A DNA stretch of 64,000 nucleotides, taken from contig JAFEKR010000002.1 of the NCBI GenBank assembly GCA_019022495.1, positions 1,178,001-1,242,000 on the forward strand. Reading direction: 5' to 3'. The stretch is from Epichloe hybrida (Eukaryota; Ascomycota; Sordariomycetes; Hypocreales; Clavicipitaceae). Made by a program: the position numbers and the translations under genes. Below, one piece after another: positions 49,000 through 61,575 of the stretch (its first letter is position 1; every line of letters begins with the position of its first letter). Under the pieces are notes generated by a model. The model had not been told where the DNA came from and did not search any database. It worked only from the letters and a program-made list of their open reading frames with translations.

Positions 49000-51675
49000 G
49001 TAGATGGCTCGATTTTTTGAATTGTTAATTTTATTCTTAGGCGGCTGGGATCACCAAAGAGCCAAGTTTCGAAAAATGGCCCATGTGTTTGTTTGTTTAT
49101 TGAATGGAGGGAGAGGGGTTTTGGGGGGGGGGAGGGGCAGAGGACTTGGACAAGTGACGATGGGCAAGTACTTGATGTGTTGCTGCGGTTGTACACGGTA
49201 CAAAGTGGGCAGGCAGCAGCATTCATTGTTGATTAGCGGAGGAGGAAGAGGAGGAGGAGGAGGAGCCCGTTTCCATGGTGTCTGTCACATATCTAGGCGA
49301 AGAAAATACCACCAATACTCCGTACCAGTCAGTGCCCATTATGATAGTTTTCCCGCCGAAAATACAAGGAGTACGGAGTACATGCAGAGGCTGTCAAAAG
49401 GCGACGTCTTCGCTGTTGGGCCGAGGTTCGACATTTGATGTACGGAGGGAGCACAGCACTTTCGGCCGCGTTGACTTTGAGTGACGTTTCGCAACGGTTA
49501 ACCTAGTATTAAAAACATTCCATGCTAAATCCACATCTGGCAGATTGTTGCAATGCCTCGCAGAGCCTCAAGGCCTCTGACAACGAATTCATCATCAACG
49601 TACGGTGTAATGTACATACCACTACTAACTAATAGGGATAATTTCATTGGATAACACCCTCGCCCCCTTGGCGGCACCATCGAGATTGAGAATATATGTA
49701 GATAGTATGTACGGGGGGCGCGGCCCGAGGCTGAAGTGGTTCAACGATTTCATGTACACATGTAATATGGACGTAATTACGTACATGGGATCCGCGGACG
49801 TGCATGGAAATTGCGTGAGACGAGATGTTTTGGTGCCGGTGTGGGTTTTGCAAGGATCACGCAGCAGAGGATCTGCCGTGCATGCCCATGCCCGGCGACC
49901 ACACAGGGTTGTGCGCGGATTGGGTACGGCGGGTCTCCCATCTGATGTCTCATGTCTCATGTCATGTCAGAGGTGAGAGATGAGAGATGAGAGAGGAAAA
50001 GGGCCATGCGCTTGCAGCAGCAGCTGATGTAATGGTTGCGAGGGGCAAGACGGGGGGGGGGGGGGGCCTTCTGAAAAGCCCGCTGGGTGAAAGCATGAAA
50101 AAAAGGCATACATACAATACATGGGGCCTTGTCGAGCTGAGAAACGAAATGAACGAATGAATACGTCTTATCTGGTGTGGGGGGGGGGGGGGGGGGGAAA
50201 AAGAAAAAGGAAAAAGTCCGTTCCATGTCTGATAGACGTACATGTAATCCGTACTCCATGTACTCCGTAGACAGATGAGATGACAGGAGGCCCTGGTTAT
50301 TTTTGGCACTGGGGAGGTCCGGGGAGGTCCGGGTAGATGTAGTAGTTGCCGGACTGGGCTGGATGCTGACGAGTCCCGCCGAGGAAAGAAGAAGAAGAAG
50401 AAGAAGAAGAAGAAGAAGAAATCGTTTCGTTTCCTTTTTTCCCATCTTCTTGAGCGTGGTCATGGATGCAATATATGTACCGAGTAATCCGTACGGATTA
50501 CGGACTATGTACATACAACAATGCAACCAGGTTTCCAGACCTAACCCCTATTCAGCCGGTTCAAGACAAGACCAACCCCCTCTCCCCCTATGTAATGGAT
50601 TGGGGAATAAAAAGTGACTTGAGCTGGATGGAGCTGGACATGGATGCAGGCAGTTGAATTAAAAAAAAAAAAAAAAAAAAAAGGCAACGGCCGACCGTTA
50701 TCTGTCTTTTCCCCCTCCCCCTTCTGCCCCTGCCCCTTAGTTCTGCCCCCTCTGTCCTGTCCTGTCCTGTCCATCTGTGTCTGTCCATGTCCGTCCAATT
50801 CCTGTCCCACACTCTCTCTGTCTCTTTTTTGGATTCCTTTACTCCCCTTTGTCTTGTTGCATGCCCATTTCTGACGCCAGCCAGCCTAGACTTGAAGATT
50901 CACATCCTGCTCGACACTTGCTTGACAACTTGACAACGATCCGATCTTTTTTTTTCTCTCTCTCCCCTCCCGCACGTGGTGCCCCACTACGGCCCCAACC
51001 CAACATTTTTAGGGTCAATCAAACCCATTGTCCATCTATTCATTCATCCACTCACTCACTCGTTCTTCGACCAGACAGTTGGGAAATCACGTGCCGAGTA
51101 CTACGCCGGACTGGACTGGAAGGCGCCTTCCTCCCTCGACCAACCTGACATCTGGGCTCTGCAGATCCCCCGGGGAAAGACATCAAAATACCGGAGGGGA
51201 CTAGATAGACCAGACACGACCAGACACGACGCAGAAAACAGGTCGACGTGCCTTCCTTCCCCCACTCACCGCTCACCGCTCACACACTCAAACTCACTCA
51301 CTCACACTCGCACTCGCACTCACGCTCACGCTCTGTCTCGCTACTCGCCGACCAGACAATAGCTTAATTGACAGTGTCTATCATATTCCCGCCCCCCAGC
51401 CGGCCACTTTCTTGCTTCTTGCCCTCACCGCCCTCGGATTGCACCAGGAATACCCGCGGCCGCTAGCTCTACGCACCGGATCGTCCATCGGCCGCCCGAT
51501 CAATTGAACGCCAAACCCGGGTTGAAATCTCGGAGCACAGCACAGTGCGTGCGTCTGGGCTGGAGCGAAGCCCTGTTGACATTCGCAACTTGGAGCGCGG
51601 CGCATTCACATCGCATTTGGCATTGCGCTCACGTCTTCATTGTCTCCGACTTGATCATCACATTCGATATCAATC
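49000..51675. other. Intergenic, microsatellite-rich
   Basis: About 2.7 kb without a supportable gene. It contains G runs at 50053-50066 and 50179-50197, a GAA run at 50388-50419, a poly-A of about 23 nt at 50660-50682, a perfect 16-bp palindrome at 50485-50500 and a pyrimidine- and CACTCA-rich stretch (50690-51350) that is probably the RSR1 promoter and leader. Confidence 0.55.
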
Positions 51676-52882
51676 ATGGCGCCTCGATTCCACGTACCTG
51701 CAAGGTAATCAACATGAACATGCCGCGTTGCCCCTCCCCCACAGCTTGCATTGCATGTACTATGTAATCCTCCGGCGCCATCCTTGCTGACTTGTGCGTC
51801 TTTTCCCTTGGCAGTCGTGAGCTTCATGTGGTGGTCTTGGGAGCAGGTTCGTCAGCGTCCAATCTCCTCAATTCCAAGACCTTGTTCTGACTCCAGCTTC
51901 TCCCCTCTAGGTGGTGTAGGCAAGAGTTGTTTGACGGGTAAGTAAAACGAGACGGATGGAAGCCACTCATGGTCTTGCCTGAGGGATGAGAACCCCCATG
52001 CTCATGCCATCTTGCCAGCGCAATTCGTACACAATGAATGGATTGAGAGTTATGATCCCACCATTGAGGATTCCTACAGGACACAACTCCAAGTTGATGT
52101 AAGTCTCTGCAACCAGCCGGAACCATGTTTGACATTGCTGACCTGTGAGGACAGGGCCGCCAAGTAGTTTTGGAGATGTGAGTTTATGGCTGAAGGTGTG
52201 AATGAGCTCGCTTTGAGACGGGACTGCCGCCACTGACACATACGTGCAACGTTAGTCTTGACACGGCTGGAACTGAACAATTTGGTAAGAGCTGCTCCGC
52301 GTCTCGTAAAATATGGTTGGTGCGACGGAGTCACTGATGCGGAAAATCCCAGTTGCAATGAGAGATTTGTACATGAAGACGGGACAAGGATTTCTACTCG
52401 TCTTCAGTATAACGTCACCATCGTCGCTGAACGAGCTCGCGGGTCTGAGAGAAGAAATCATTCGAATCAAGGACGATGAAAATGTTCCCATGGTTATTGT
52501 GGGCAACAAGGCCGACTTGGAAGAGAGCCGTGCCGTACAACGAGCCAAAGGCTTCTCAATATCACAACGCTGGGGGGCACCATATTATGAGTCAAGTGCT
52601 CGAACACGGAGTATGCATGACCCTTTTGATCTGCGCGCATCCTACTTCACTTGATGATGAGACTGATTTTTTCTTCTTTTTTTTTTTGGTGCCTGTGAAG
52701 CAAATGTCGATGAAGTATTTGTTGATCTTTGCCGACAAATGCTTCGCAAGGACGACGATTATCTCGCCTCCATCGAGACTGACGACAGTGGGTTCAAGTT
52801 TGATGCTTTCCGAGGCGGCAATAAACGTAAGCGGCGAATGAGATTCGGAGAAAAAGATCACCCCAGATGCGTAATCTTGTAG
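51676..52882 (+). CDS. RSR1: Rap/Rsr1-type small GTPase (Krev-1-like)
   Basis: Eight small exons: 51676-51704, 51815-51846, 51911-51937, 52019-52098, 52155-52177, 52256-52284, 52353-52610 and 52701-52882. They give 219 residues. The GTPase motifs are complete: GAGGVGKS (18-25), effector loop YDPTIEDSYR, LDTAGTEQF, NKADL and ESSA. The Thr in DTAGTEQF, where Ras has Gln, marks the Rap subfamily. The C-terminus is basic (KRKRRMRF) and ends in the CaaX box CVIL; the final Leu predicts geranylgeranylation. S. cerevisiae Rsr1/Bud1 selects bud sites, and the Neurospora orthologue Krev-1 acts in polarity. Seven introns in 220 codons is dense; three exons are under 30 nt and none alone would be recognised. 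Confidence 0.95.
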
Positions 52883-54596
52883 GCCCATCTATCTTGTACA
52901 ACAGAGTTGTCTGGTCGAGGACGCATGAAAACCTGCATGAAGTCTCACCGAAAGAGAGCAATTACTGCAAATCCCGAAAAGGAACTTGACGATGCTACGA
53001 GATATGACGCAATCTCTTGCATTGCATTACTGTTTCAACCAAAAAGAAAAAAGAAAAAAGAACGGTCATCGACAAGAGAAGAACAAACAACAACACATTG
53101 GGCCCTGGAGGACGGTCAAAAGTGATTTCCTACGCAGTTTGCCCCAGGCTGGGCTTCGAAACAAAAAAGGAACGAGCACAAAATGACGCGGTTTCTGGAA
53201 TGAAAAGTCATTGGATGACTTGATTGGAAAGCAAGGCTACATGGTTCGCCTTGCCTGTGTTGAATAAAAAAAAAGGGGGGGGGGGGAGGGTACCACTTGG
53301 CATGAAATGATTCTCTCTATTCATACAGGCAACGGATGATGATAGAAGGACAAAGAGGCACTCGCCAAGTGCGCGAGCAAGCATTGAGCACGGTGAGAGA
53401 TGCCCGAGCTCGAAATAAAAGTAGGTGCTTTTTTTACTGGGCCGGGAGTTGATTGTATGGCGTTTATAGAGGCATCGTGGTTGCGCTTGAGTCTCGACAT
53501 GTACCTTTACCTTTCACTGGATCACTACCGCATGTTTAGTTAGGTATTGGATAGAACTGAGGTCCGCGTCCGCATCTAATACTCCGTGTTAGTCCACGGC
53601 AGATAATATGCCCGGGCGACTCTCCACTTCTGGTGCCGAGTCCACACCAGAAGAATATAAAATCCACGGCTTCAAGTCCTCAGTTTCAATCATGCCGGCG
53701 TCCATGCGAGAGGCACAGCAATGCTTTTACCGATTCCGCTACTTCCTCCAGTCAAGATGACAATCTCATTGTCCCAGTTCCATCGGGAATCGTGGACCCA
53801 ATTATTTGCGGACCGCTTTGTTCAGCTGGACGGACGCGGGTGCGGATGGTCAGTGCCGCGTCTTGCGAGTGGAGATGCTGGACTGGACCAGGTGGGAGAA
53901 GATGAGCTCAGCTCCCATGCCCATGTGAGGCCCAATGGGCACAAACAAACACTATGTAGAGCACTCGAGCACTAGAGGGAAAGCATCGCCAATCACCACC
54001 GATTTGCACATGCGTCGAACCATTCGAAGTCGAATGTTTGCTGATTGACGCCAGAGGAAGCTCCAGTGTTGGGAACGGACGGACACGGAAGCTCGAGCCG
54101 CAGACGGGGTTGCAGCACCGGCCGGCACATCTTCAAGGCTTCCCCGCCCTGGGCAGCCATTATGACGGACTCAACGGGAGAAGGAAAAAAAAAAAAACTC
54201 AAATCTCGCAGTCGTTCCGTTCCTTTCTGAATCAAGTGAGGGCAGGGCAACTTTTGAGGAAAGCACTCGTCGGTTCCTTCCTTCCCATGGCCCCGTCGAT
54301 CAGAGAAGTGGTCAGGAGTTCCTTCCATCCGGGAGTTGGCATATGTGCCGAGGCAGCGGCGTGCCCCCAGCTCCTGCCCGCCCCGCCCCAATAGTACGTA
54401 CCACTCACTCATTGACCCATTGACACGGGATGGACCAGATTGATGACCAGGCCAGGCATTTCCAATGAAGCTGGATTCTGTCAATCTTGAATTATCCTTT
54501 ATAGTACGCAGCCAGCGTTCAGCTTGTAGCAGCATCACAATTGTCGCTCTTCCAAAAAAAAAAAAAAAAGGGCTCAGTGCTCAAATCCAACCAACC
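52883..54596. other. Intergenic, no convincing gene
   Basis: RSR1 3' region with A runs (53041-53062), an A/G run at 53269-53286, and only short ORFs. A minus-strand ORF of 181 codons at 53993-54538 has no recognisable domain. A poly-A of about 15 nt at 54555-54569 lies just upstream of the hydrolase start. Confidence 0.5.
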
Positions 54597-55954
54597 ATGG
54601 TAAGTTGACGTGCTCGAGGAGCAGATGCATTCATTCTTTCCGTCTTCGAAATCTCATGCCGCTTCCTCGACAAGGCAGTGCAAAGCGTCCACCGACCAAA
54701 TGGCGCGCAGCCAGAATACCTGCAGATTGGACGACCCCAGCTTTCCATGTGGGAATACCTCAAGCTGTTGGTCAAGGGAATCACCATACGTGAGTTTCTT
54801 CATCTCCTTCCTGTCCAAGTTGGGGTCATTTTGTTGAGCATTACGGTTCAGTTCCCTTGCGCATGGCACTGTACATCCTCCGGATTGTGTGCTTTGCCGC
54901 CCGCCGCCGCTTCAACATCAAATACTACGTCTTCTGCGCCATCGTCGACGTCGTCTTCACCAGTCTCAGCGACCGCGAGATCCAGGTGTACTCGAGACCC
55001 ACCATGGATGCATACCACTCGTGGCTGAATGACAAATTGGGCCGGACCAAGGAACCTGCCATTCGACAGAAGCTGGTGCACGAGATCCAAGCTCTCGGCG
55101 ACACGGGCGGCTCGCTCCTCTGGCTGGGCAATCGCCGCAAGGCCGGCAAGATTGTCTTGTTCCTCCACGGAGGTGGCTACATTGCTCCTGCTTTGCGCGG
55201 CCACTTTGAATGGTGCTGGAACGCGTACATTGAGGCCGGGAGGGAAGCAGGCGTTGAAGTCGCCGTGGCATTTCTCCAGTACACCCTCTTGAACGACGGG
55301 AGGTTCCCGATCCCGCTGACTCAAGCTGCCGAAGCGCTTGGAGAAATCCTCGACTCTGGCATCAGCCCGTCCAACGTGTTCGTGGGCGGTGACTCGGCTG
55401 GCGGAAACCTCAGCGTGCAGGTCCTGGGCCACATGTTGCATCCTCACGAGGGCGTTCGACGCCTGGAGCTGTCAGAGCCACTAGGCGCCGTGTTCTTGGT
55501 GTCACCATGGCTGAGCAACAATGTCTTCACCGAATCGTTCAAGCGCAACAACGGAAACGACATGATCTCTGCTGGGGCCATGGACCAGCTCGGCGACGCT
55601 CTTTACGGTCAAGAGCTCATCAAAGCACACAAAGCGGCCGTTCTTGCCGGGGACTACTCGGCTGCCAATCCCTGGATGACGCCTCTTGACACGGACGAAT
55701 CGTGGTTGGACGGCATCGGAGACCTAACTTCCCATATCTATGTCACGGTGGGGAAGAATGAGATCTTGTATGACCAGGGCGTGAACTTTGTTAGTCTTTT
55801 GAGACGCAGAAACGCGACGTGTAAGATTAGACTGGATGAGATGGAGAGGGAGGCGCACGACTTTATCCTCGTTGAGAACGTCTTTGAGCGTCCGGGAGAT
55901 GCGACGGAGAGGATGCGCGATTGGTTCAAGGCGAGAATTACGTCTGTCTCGTGA
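54597..55954 (+). CDS. Alpha/beta hydrolase, hormone-sensitive-lipase type
   Basis: Exons 54597-54599 (the ATG alone), 54675-54789 and 54852-55954 give 406 residues. The oxyanion motif LFLHGGG places H145-G148. The nucleophile elbow GGDSAGG places Ser221, and the catalytic His is H375 in EREAHDF, with a probable Asp nearby in KNEILYDQG. HGGG plus GDSAG is the signature of the HSL family (Pfam abhydrolase_3), which hydrolyses short-chain or bulky esters. A hydrophobic segment near residues 40-70 (MALYILRIVCFAA) may anchor it to a membrane. No other ATG fits the open frame; the preceding ATG at 54597, spliced directly to GCAGTGCAA, was chosen. Substrate unknown. Confidence 0.92.
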
Positions 55955-56854
55955 ATGGAGTGTGTGAGTTGCGAGCTTGTTGCATGTGTTGAGGCGGGAA
56001 GTTTAGGAGTGATGTATTCCCAATGGTCATCTGTTTATGTGTCTCGATAAGACGATGGTCAAAAAGTCAAATGAGGCGAAGATGCAAATGGTTTTAAATT
56101 TCAATACATCATCAACAAAAGAAGATTACTGTCAAGGGCATGAGACAGATCCATCCAGACACAGCCCGCCTTTCCTCATCGGCCTACGACCAACATACGT
56201 CTCCCGAGCACGCCAGTCCGGCTTCGCGTGTGTTCTCGAGCCTGTCTTGTTCGTTCTCCACGGGTTGTTGAGCGGAAATGCGCGCCTGCAGGGACGTATT
56301 TATTCCATCAGTGAGTTGCTAGAGCGTCTCTACTTTGTAGTATTGGCACTCGGAGCCACTGGGCATATGAGGATGAGGGGGGGGGGGCCGGCCGCACGTA
56401 CGTGACGTGATCTCGGGTTACACCGGCGAGAAATAATATGCCGAGGCGGCTGGCGGCTGGGTCCGGGTGCGGCTGGTACCTCGTTGCTTGCAAGGCTGGG
56501 ATTGAGGCAATTGACATGATCCAAGGTGGTTAGTCATTCACGGAGACAAGGAAATATATACATATATATATATAAACTACCCACATCTTTCGGGACGCCC
56601 AACACTCTTGAAATAACTTCTTTTTGGTCTTCCGAAGTAAAACACAAGGCGCTGGATATCCTAATTGTCCTACATTCTAGAGACATGTCCTTCGGCATTG
56701 GTCCGAACCAGGGAAAAAAAGAAAAGAAAAGAAAGAAAACCCCCAAGATAGTTTCAGACAAACTTTGGAAGGAATAGACCAAATGTACTGGAATTTACAT
56801 CCTTTGGAGATTAACCAGTCGCCCGTACATCCTCGGGGCAAATCAGTTGTTCCG
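55955..56854. other. Convergent intergenic region
   Basis: No coding signal. It has a G run at 56378-56386, a TA repeat at 56556-56573 and an AAAG-rich stretch at 56715-56740. It carries the 3' ends of the two converging genes. Confidence 0.5.
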
Positions 56855-58149
56855 TCATCCACTGCCCCGACACCTTTTGGTTTCCAGCTCGTCGTTCGGG
56901 TCGTCTCCTCTGTCAATATGACTCAACGTCATGCCTGATCCACACAGCGACCCATCTCTGTGTCTTTTCAGTCGCCGAAGGTCAGAGCCGATGACGCGCG
57001 GCTGGTGGACACGCATGGCTGCGATCTCTGGCTCTTGGAGAAGAGCCCACTTGAGAATGAGATTGTGGTGTTCAGCATCGTTCAGCTTTGCCGCTCGGCT
57101 GACTGTGCCGTCGTGGTCACTGCGAGCGTTGTTTGTGTTTTCTGACGTCCGAGAGTTGTCCATCTCAGCAGTCACGCCAACGTTGCCGTTGAGTCTCTGG
57201 CCGCCATGTGGCCTTGGGGCGCCAAGGCCGTTTTCGTGGCCCGTACGAGGCGCACTGCTGTGTTTCAGCCCCGTGTGGGTGGGTTGAGCACGCGAGCGAC
57301 CGTGGTTGCTCTGCGCGGCTGAATCTGGACAGTTCAGCATCATGGTCGCGCCGAGGTTCCCCAGCTCTTCTGCCTTGAGGTGACGAGAACAGTCATCGAA
57401 ACAGGAACATTCGAAACTCAAGTATTCAATCCATGTTGTCCAGTCATCTTGACCATGTGTGTCATTGTTGAAGCAGAATGATTTGGTGAAGCCGCAGTGC
57501 GTCAAACGTTGTCTGGTCGATTCCACGTGAATCTCAAACTTTGAGCTTGATCCATCGACGGAGCTATTTGCACGCTGAATGTTGCCCGTGACGGAGCCTT
57601 CCTTGGTGGTACTGGCAGCGCCAGAGACTGCTGGCACATCTCGATGGGCTTTCTGCCAGGCTCTAAACTGCTGCCAGTTGAAAAGCTGTTGCTGAAAGAT
57701 GCTTTTCCAGTCCAAGCCACTGTCTGAGGAAGAAGCTGCTCCGAGCCATGGAACCAGCATTTCGAGATACCGCACGGGATCTTTCGATATGTGATTGGTG
57801 TCCCCCAGGCGGCAAACCGGCCTCCCCCCCGCCTCAATCAGAGAGTTGTATGCTTGCAATACCTCGTATTCTTTGCGCCCCGGACCGTAGGTAGTTGACG
57901 CATGCACATTTGAGGTTTTGGATACGCTGCCGTCATTCTTGGCTGACATTTGATCCAGACTTTGGAGAATACTGTCAAAGTTCGGTGGGACGTATTCTCC
58001 TGCTTCTCGATCCCTTCGCACCAAGTTCCTGGGAGCAACGCCGTCAGTCATTCTCCCGCAATGTTGAGCAGAGGCAGAAGCCGGATTGTTCGATTGACTT
58101 ACTTAAGGGATTGAAGAAGCTCCCTGTTATCCTCTTTACGGAATACCAT
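56855..58149 (-). CDS. Fungal protein of unknown function (WIEYL motif)
   Basis: Two exons, 58149-58103 and 58028-56855, give 406 residues. The start MVFRKEDNRELLQSLKNLV is rebuilt by the 74-nt intron. Recognisable stretches are WKSIFQQQLFNWQQFRAWQK, TKSFCFNNDTHGQDDWTTW and the following IEYLSFECSCFDDC. From memory, many ascomycete proteins of unknown function share a segment of the form DxxTTWIEYLxxE, so I place it with those. The C-terminal third is low-complexity and hydrophilic, ending in a basic patch (RRLKRHRDG). No catalytic motif or signal peptide is visible. Cellular role unknown. Confidence 0.75.
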
Positions 58150-58266
58150 GATGGTAGGCTATCGTTATCTTATTAGACACAGTCGGCAGCGAGGGTATTG
58201 GCAAGCACCCTGCAAGGCGCGGGCAGTCGCCTAAAAGCGTTTATAACTTGCAGCATATATGGGGAA

Positions 58267-58297
<31 letters not shown>

Positions 58298-59964
58298 CAG
58301 TAGCAGGATAGCAGGAATAGTACTCACAGATAGTGAAACCAATTTCGCCTCGTTTGTGGGTTCATGTGGTTGCACAAAGCGAAGCTCGTGTGCTTCTACT
58401 GCAAGTGATGCTCGCCAAGGGTACCGAGAAAGTCGTTTCCACGTTGTCACACTGCGCAAGAGTACTTTGTCCTTGCCAGTGGAAGATGTTGTCGCCTACC
58501 ATGCCAGCATGAGGGCGCATGAAGCTGTGCCACGTTGTAGAATTTGTAGACTTTGTAGACTTTGTCGGCAGTATCGTGATTGCGCGTTTATTTTCTCTCC
58601 CCTGCCGCCCCTTTTTTTCCACCTAGGCTTCTTTTCCTTCTTCTTCTTCTTCTTCTTCTTCTTTCTCTTCTGCTTCTGCTTCTGCTTGTTGCCGTCATCT
58701 CTTTCGCATCCGCTGTACTTAAGAACACGGACCATGCAGTGTCAATTCTTCCTGCCAAGGGAGAAGCACTTCTCTCTTGATAGTCTCCCCTGTCTCCCCG
58801 CCAAGGGATGAACGATGAGTCGTACAAGCCGGCACATGTACCATGTTGAATCTGACACGGACACAGCCTCCCGGGGAACAGGCTAGTAACTAGTCCTCCA
58901 TGGCACTCGGTGCATTGTGTGCCACATTTGAAACGAGGCGACATGTCTTCTCTCTCATGTGCATGTGTGCTCACTGCTTGCCGTGCCTGTAGACCGGTGT
59001 GGCAACAGACGCGCCAGAATAACTCGCATGGCTGCTGCAGCAAGCCAAATACGGTACGGTACAGTCGCAATTTGTAGACTTTTCTCTCCCCCCCCCCCCC
59101 CCCTCCTTTTTTTTTTTTTGGCACGATGCCTCCTTTTGAATGCTGTTCAACAACCCTCGAGCCTTGGCCCATCTGAGCGTTGGCGCGACCCGGTGAAGCG
59201 AGACCCTTGCTCGAAAACTGCATCAGAATGCCAATGCTGGGCCACCGTATGCACTTGCAGCCCTATTCGTCTTCCATTTTGAATGAGTGAGAGTCCATGT
59301 ACATATGTACAGGCGCCGGGGCTATGGTCCCGATTCCGAAGAATGAATGACAGAGCGGGTCATGGCCTCATGGGTAGCATCGTAAGATGGTAAGACATCG
59401 GTGAGAAAATGCATGGGCTCAACTCCTAGTCGTCGCAACCTCTACGCCGGGACACATTCGTTCAAGGAAATATAAAGATACAGTACGTGACACTTTTCGG
59501 GGAAAACGCCCCGACTTTCACGACTTCAGGACCAACGCTATTACAAGAAATGCCTGTAGTACCCACACCACCCTTGTCGGTGGTTGAGATAATCCGTACG
59601 GATCAACTTCCATCATCCCATTTTCATTTGTCCTAGACTCCTCACTCTCTGCTTCCATCTACAACAACATGTCCCCCCACCCAAACTGCCACAACATGAT
59701 GATTGACGTGTTGGGATTATCCGAAGGCGTCATCAAGGCATACCGCACCAAATTTCTCTGTCCACATTTGCGAGGCATGCAACGCGAGAAGACGCGATGC
59801 ACGGACCTGAGAATGAACAACGTTCTCTCTGGAAGTGAGCACCTGTTCATCCCGAGTCAGAGCCGTCCAGCCGCCAATACAGCTTCAATTTGCTCCATGA
59901 ACAACACCCTGAAGCTGACACACATCCAGTGTATGACAGGTTGTGAAATTTTGCAGCAGAGCAG
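58150..59964. other. Intergenic with homopolymers and TTC repeats
   Basis: A poly-A of 29 nt (58264-58292), TTC/TTCTGC repeats at 58627-58690, a C then T run at 59091-59121 and two GTACGG-type motifs. No gene supported. A 106-codon ORF at 59669-59989 has no recognisable feature. Confidence 0.5.
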
Positions 59965-60964
59965 TCACGTGTGTGTACATTGCGCATAAGATAGAGCGAC
60001 ATGAAAGATCTGGTGCGAGCTTCCCCAAATAGCAAATTTACCCGGTGCCAAACGCTCCGGAATCCGGAACTGCAGATGTTGGTCAGATTTCCCTTCCCTG
60101 TCTCTCAGCATATGGAAGACGCGGACGCGGGGAGCGTGCAGACATACCGCGTACAGGCCGACTCCGGTGCCGTAGAAAGCAAGCTCGAGCAAATACCATT
60201 TCATTCCCGAGTACTGGAGCATGTATTCGAACCCGTATCGCTGGACTCCATGGAGCAGGGGTATGAACGATGAAGCACCAAAAACAACGAGGGCGCCCAC
60301 CTTCACTTTCCGCCAGCGCAGCGTTCTGAGCGAGGGATTCGAGATGAGAACACCGGTGACAGTGCCCGTGGTCAAGATCTGGAGTTCATGTCAGCGTATC
60401 ATTGGATTTGATTCCGGCTGCCGGGAGGGGAGACGGTCGCCCCGAGAAACTGACAACAGCCCAGTGCAATTTTTGCAAGCTCGCTTCACAGAAGAACACA
60501 TGGTAGATGCCGGAAGAGAATGTGCCCACTGTCACAATGACAATACCCAGCAAATCCATTCCATGCCAGAACTGTTCTACGTGATGCGAGTGGGGTTGCA
60601 TCAGGTGGTAGAGCATGCTCAAGACCAAACAGATCTCCGCACACCAGAAGTAGATTCCAAACATGGAATAGTCCATGGACGAGACATTGAGAAATTGAGG
60701 CTTGCCTAGGTACCGCAGGAAGACAGTTGCAACGAGTGGCAGGAGAAGAGCCCCGGCCAGATGAGTGTACACATTGCAAGTCTCATTGTGTAGAAAGGTC
60801 AGGCTGGTGAAGATGTCCAGATAGTCTGCTTTCTCTGGTCGATAGCCACTGAGGATATACTTGTTGTCGAGCTGCCATTCAGAAATCTCCTGCCAGGTTA
60901 CGGTTCGCGCTTTAGCCTTTGACTGGTTTGTGGGGGGTTCGTTGTAGTCGTTGGTGGTGCTCAT
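59965..60964 (-). CDS. PAQR (adiponectin receptor/Izh-type) membrane protein, C-terminus uncertain
   Basis: Two exons, 60964-60455 and 60378-59965, give 307 residues as read. The cytosolic head has the family motif WQLDNKYILSGYR and LTFLHNETCNVYTHLAG. Six hydrophobic helices follow. The zinc-site residues of PAQR proteins are present: the His after helix 2 (LYHLM), the Asp of HGMDLLGI and the two His of GSSHQIFH. Fungal members (Izh proteins in yeast) affect sterol and zinc homeostasis; others act as ceramidase-like receptors. The protein then stops 12 residues after HQIFH, so the expected seventh helix is missing. An intron beginning inside CATGTCGCT would add only a few other residues and no helix. 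The 5' end is clear; the 3' end is not. Confidence 0.85.
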
Positions 60965-61575
60965 ATTGACTTTTGGCACTTGGCGTTTTTTTGACTTCTG
61001 CTCCTGACATGATCCTTGTCCCGAAATAGATGATGGAGACGAGGCGAATGATGCACAAGGAAGGGGCAGAGGAAGGGATGAATGCCGCATAGAAAAGTGA
61101 TTGTCGGACGACGGAGGTATAATCATTCATTTGTCCAAGCAAATTCTAGACGAGGCCCAATTACGACAGAACCAACTACCGGTGTATTATTACAATGATG
61201 CGAATGAATGCCATTGGCAGGGGCTTTTTTGGCATGCCTCACTCACTCATGGAGTCATGGGTCTGGTGGGAAACTCTGGGAACTGCATCAATGCGTTCTG
61301 GGACAACAGAGCTTGGGAGCCATGCTGGCCAACCTGGCCAACCTGGCCAACCCATCCCAACAGAAAAGTAGCAACAATGACCAGCTTTCCGCATTCCACG
61401 AGAGCCTACTGTGCTGCCAACTTTGCGAAACGCCATTATCCCTTTCATTCTCCTCTATGCTCCAAATCCTTTCCACCTTCCCCATTCTCAACATTCTATC
61501 GGCATCCGCTTATTCGCTGGTATATCTTCGGGATGCATTAGATCTGCACCGTTTGGTGTGCGGCCCCAGCCTTTC

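Noticed and set aside
53993..54538. 181-codon minus-strand ORF
   Set aside because: No domain or signal peptide, a homopolymer-encoded FFFF stretch, and no supporting splice partners.
59341..59450. Possible tRNA (TAGCATCGTAAG and GGCTCAACTCC)
   Set aside because: A- and B-box-like words occur, but no acceptor stem or T-stem pairing can be drawn.
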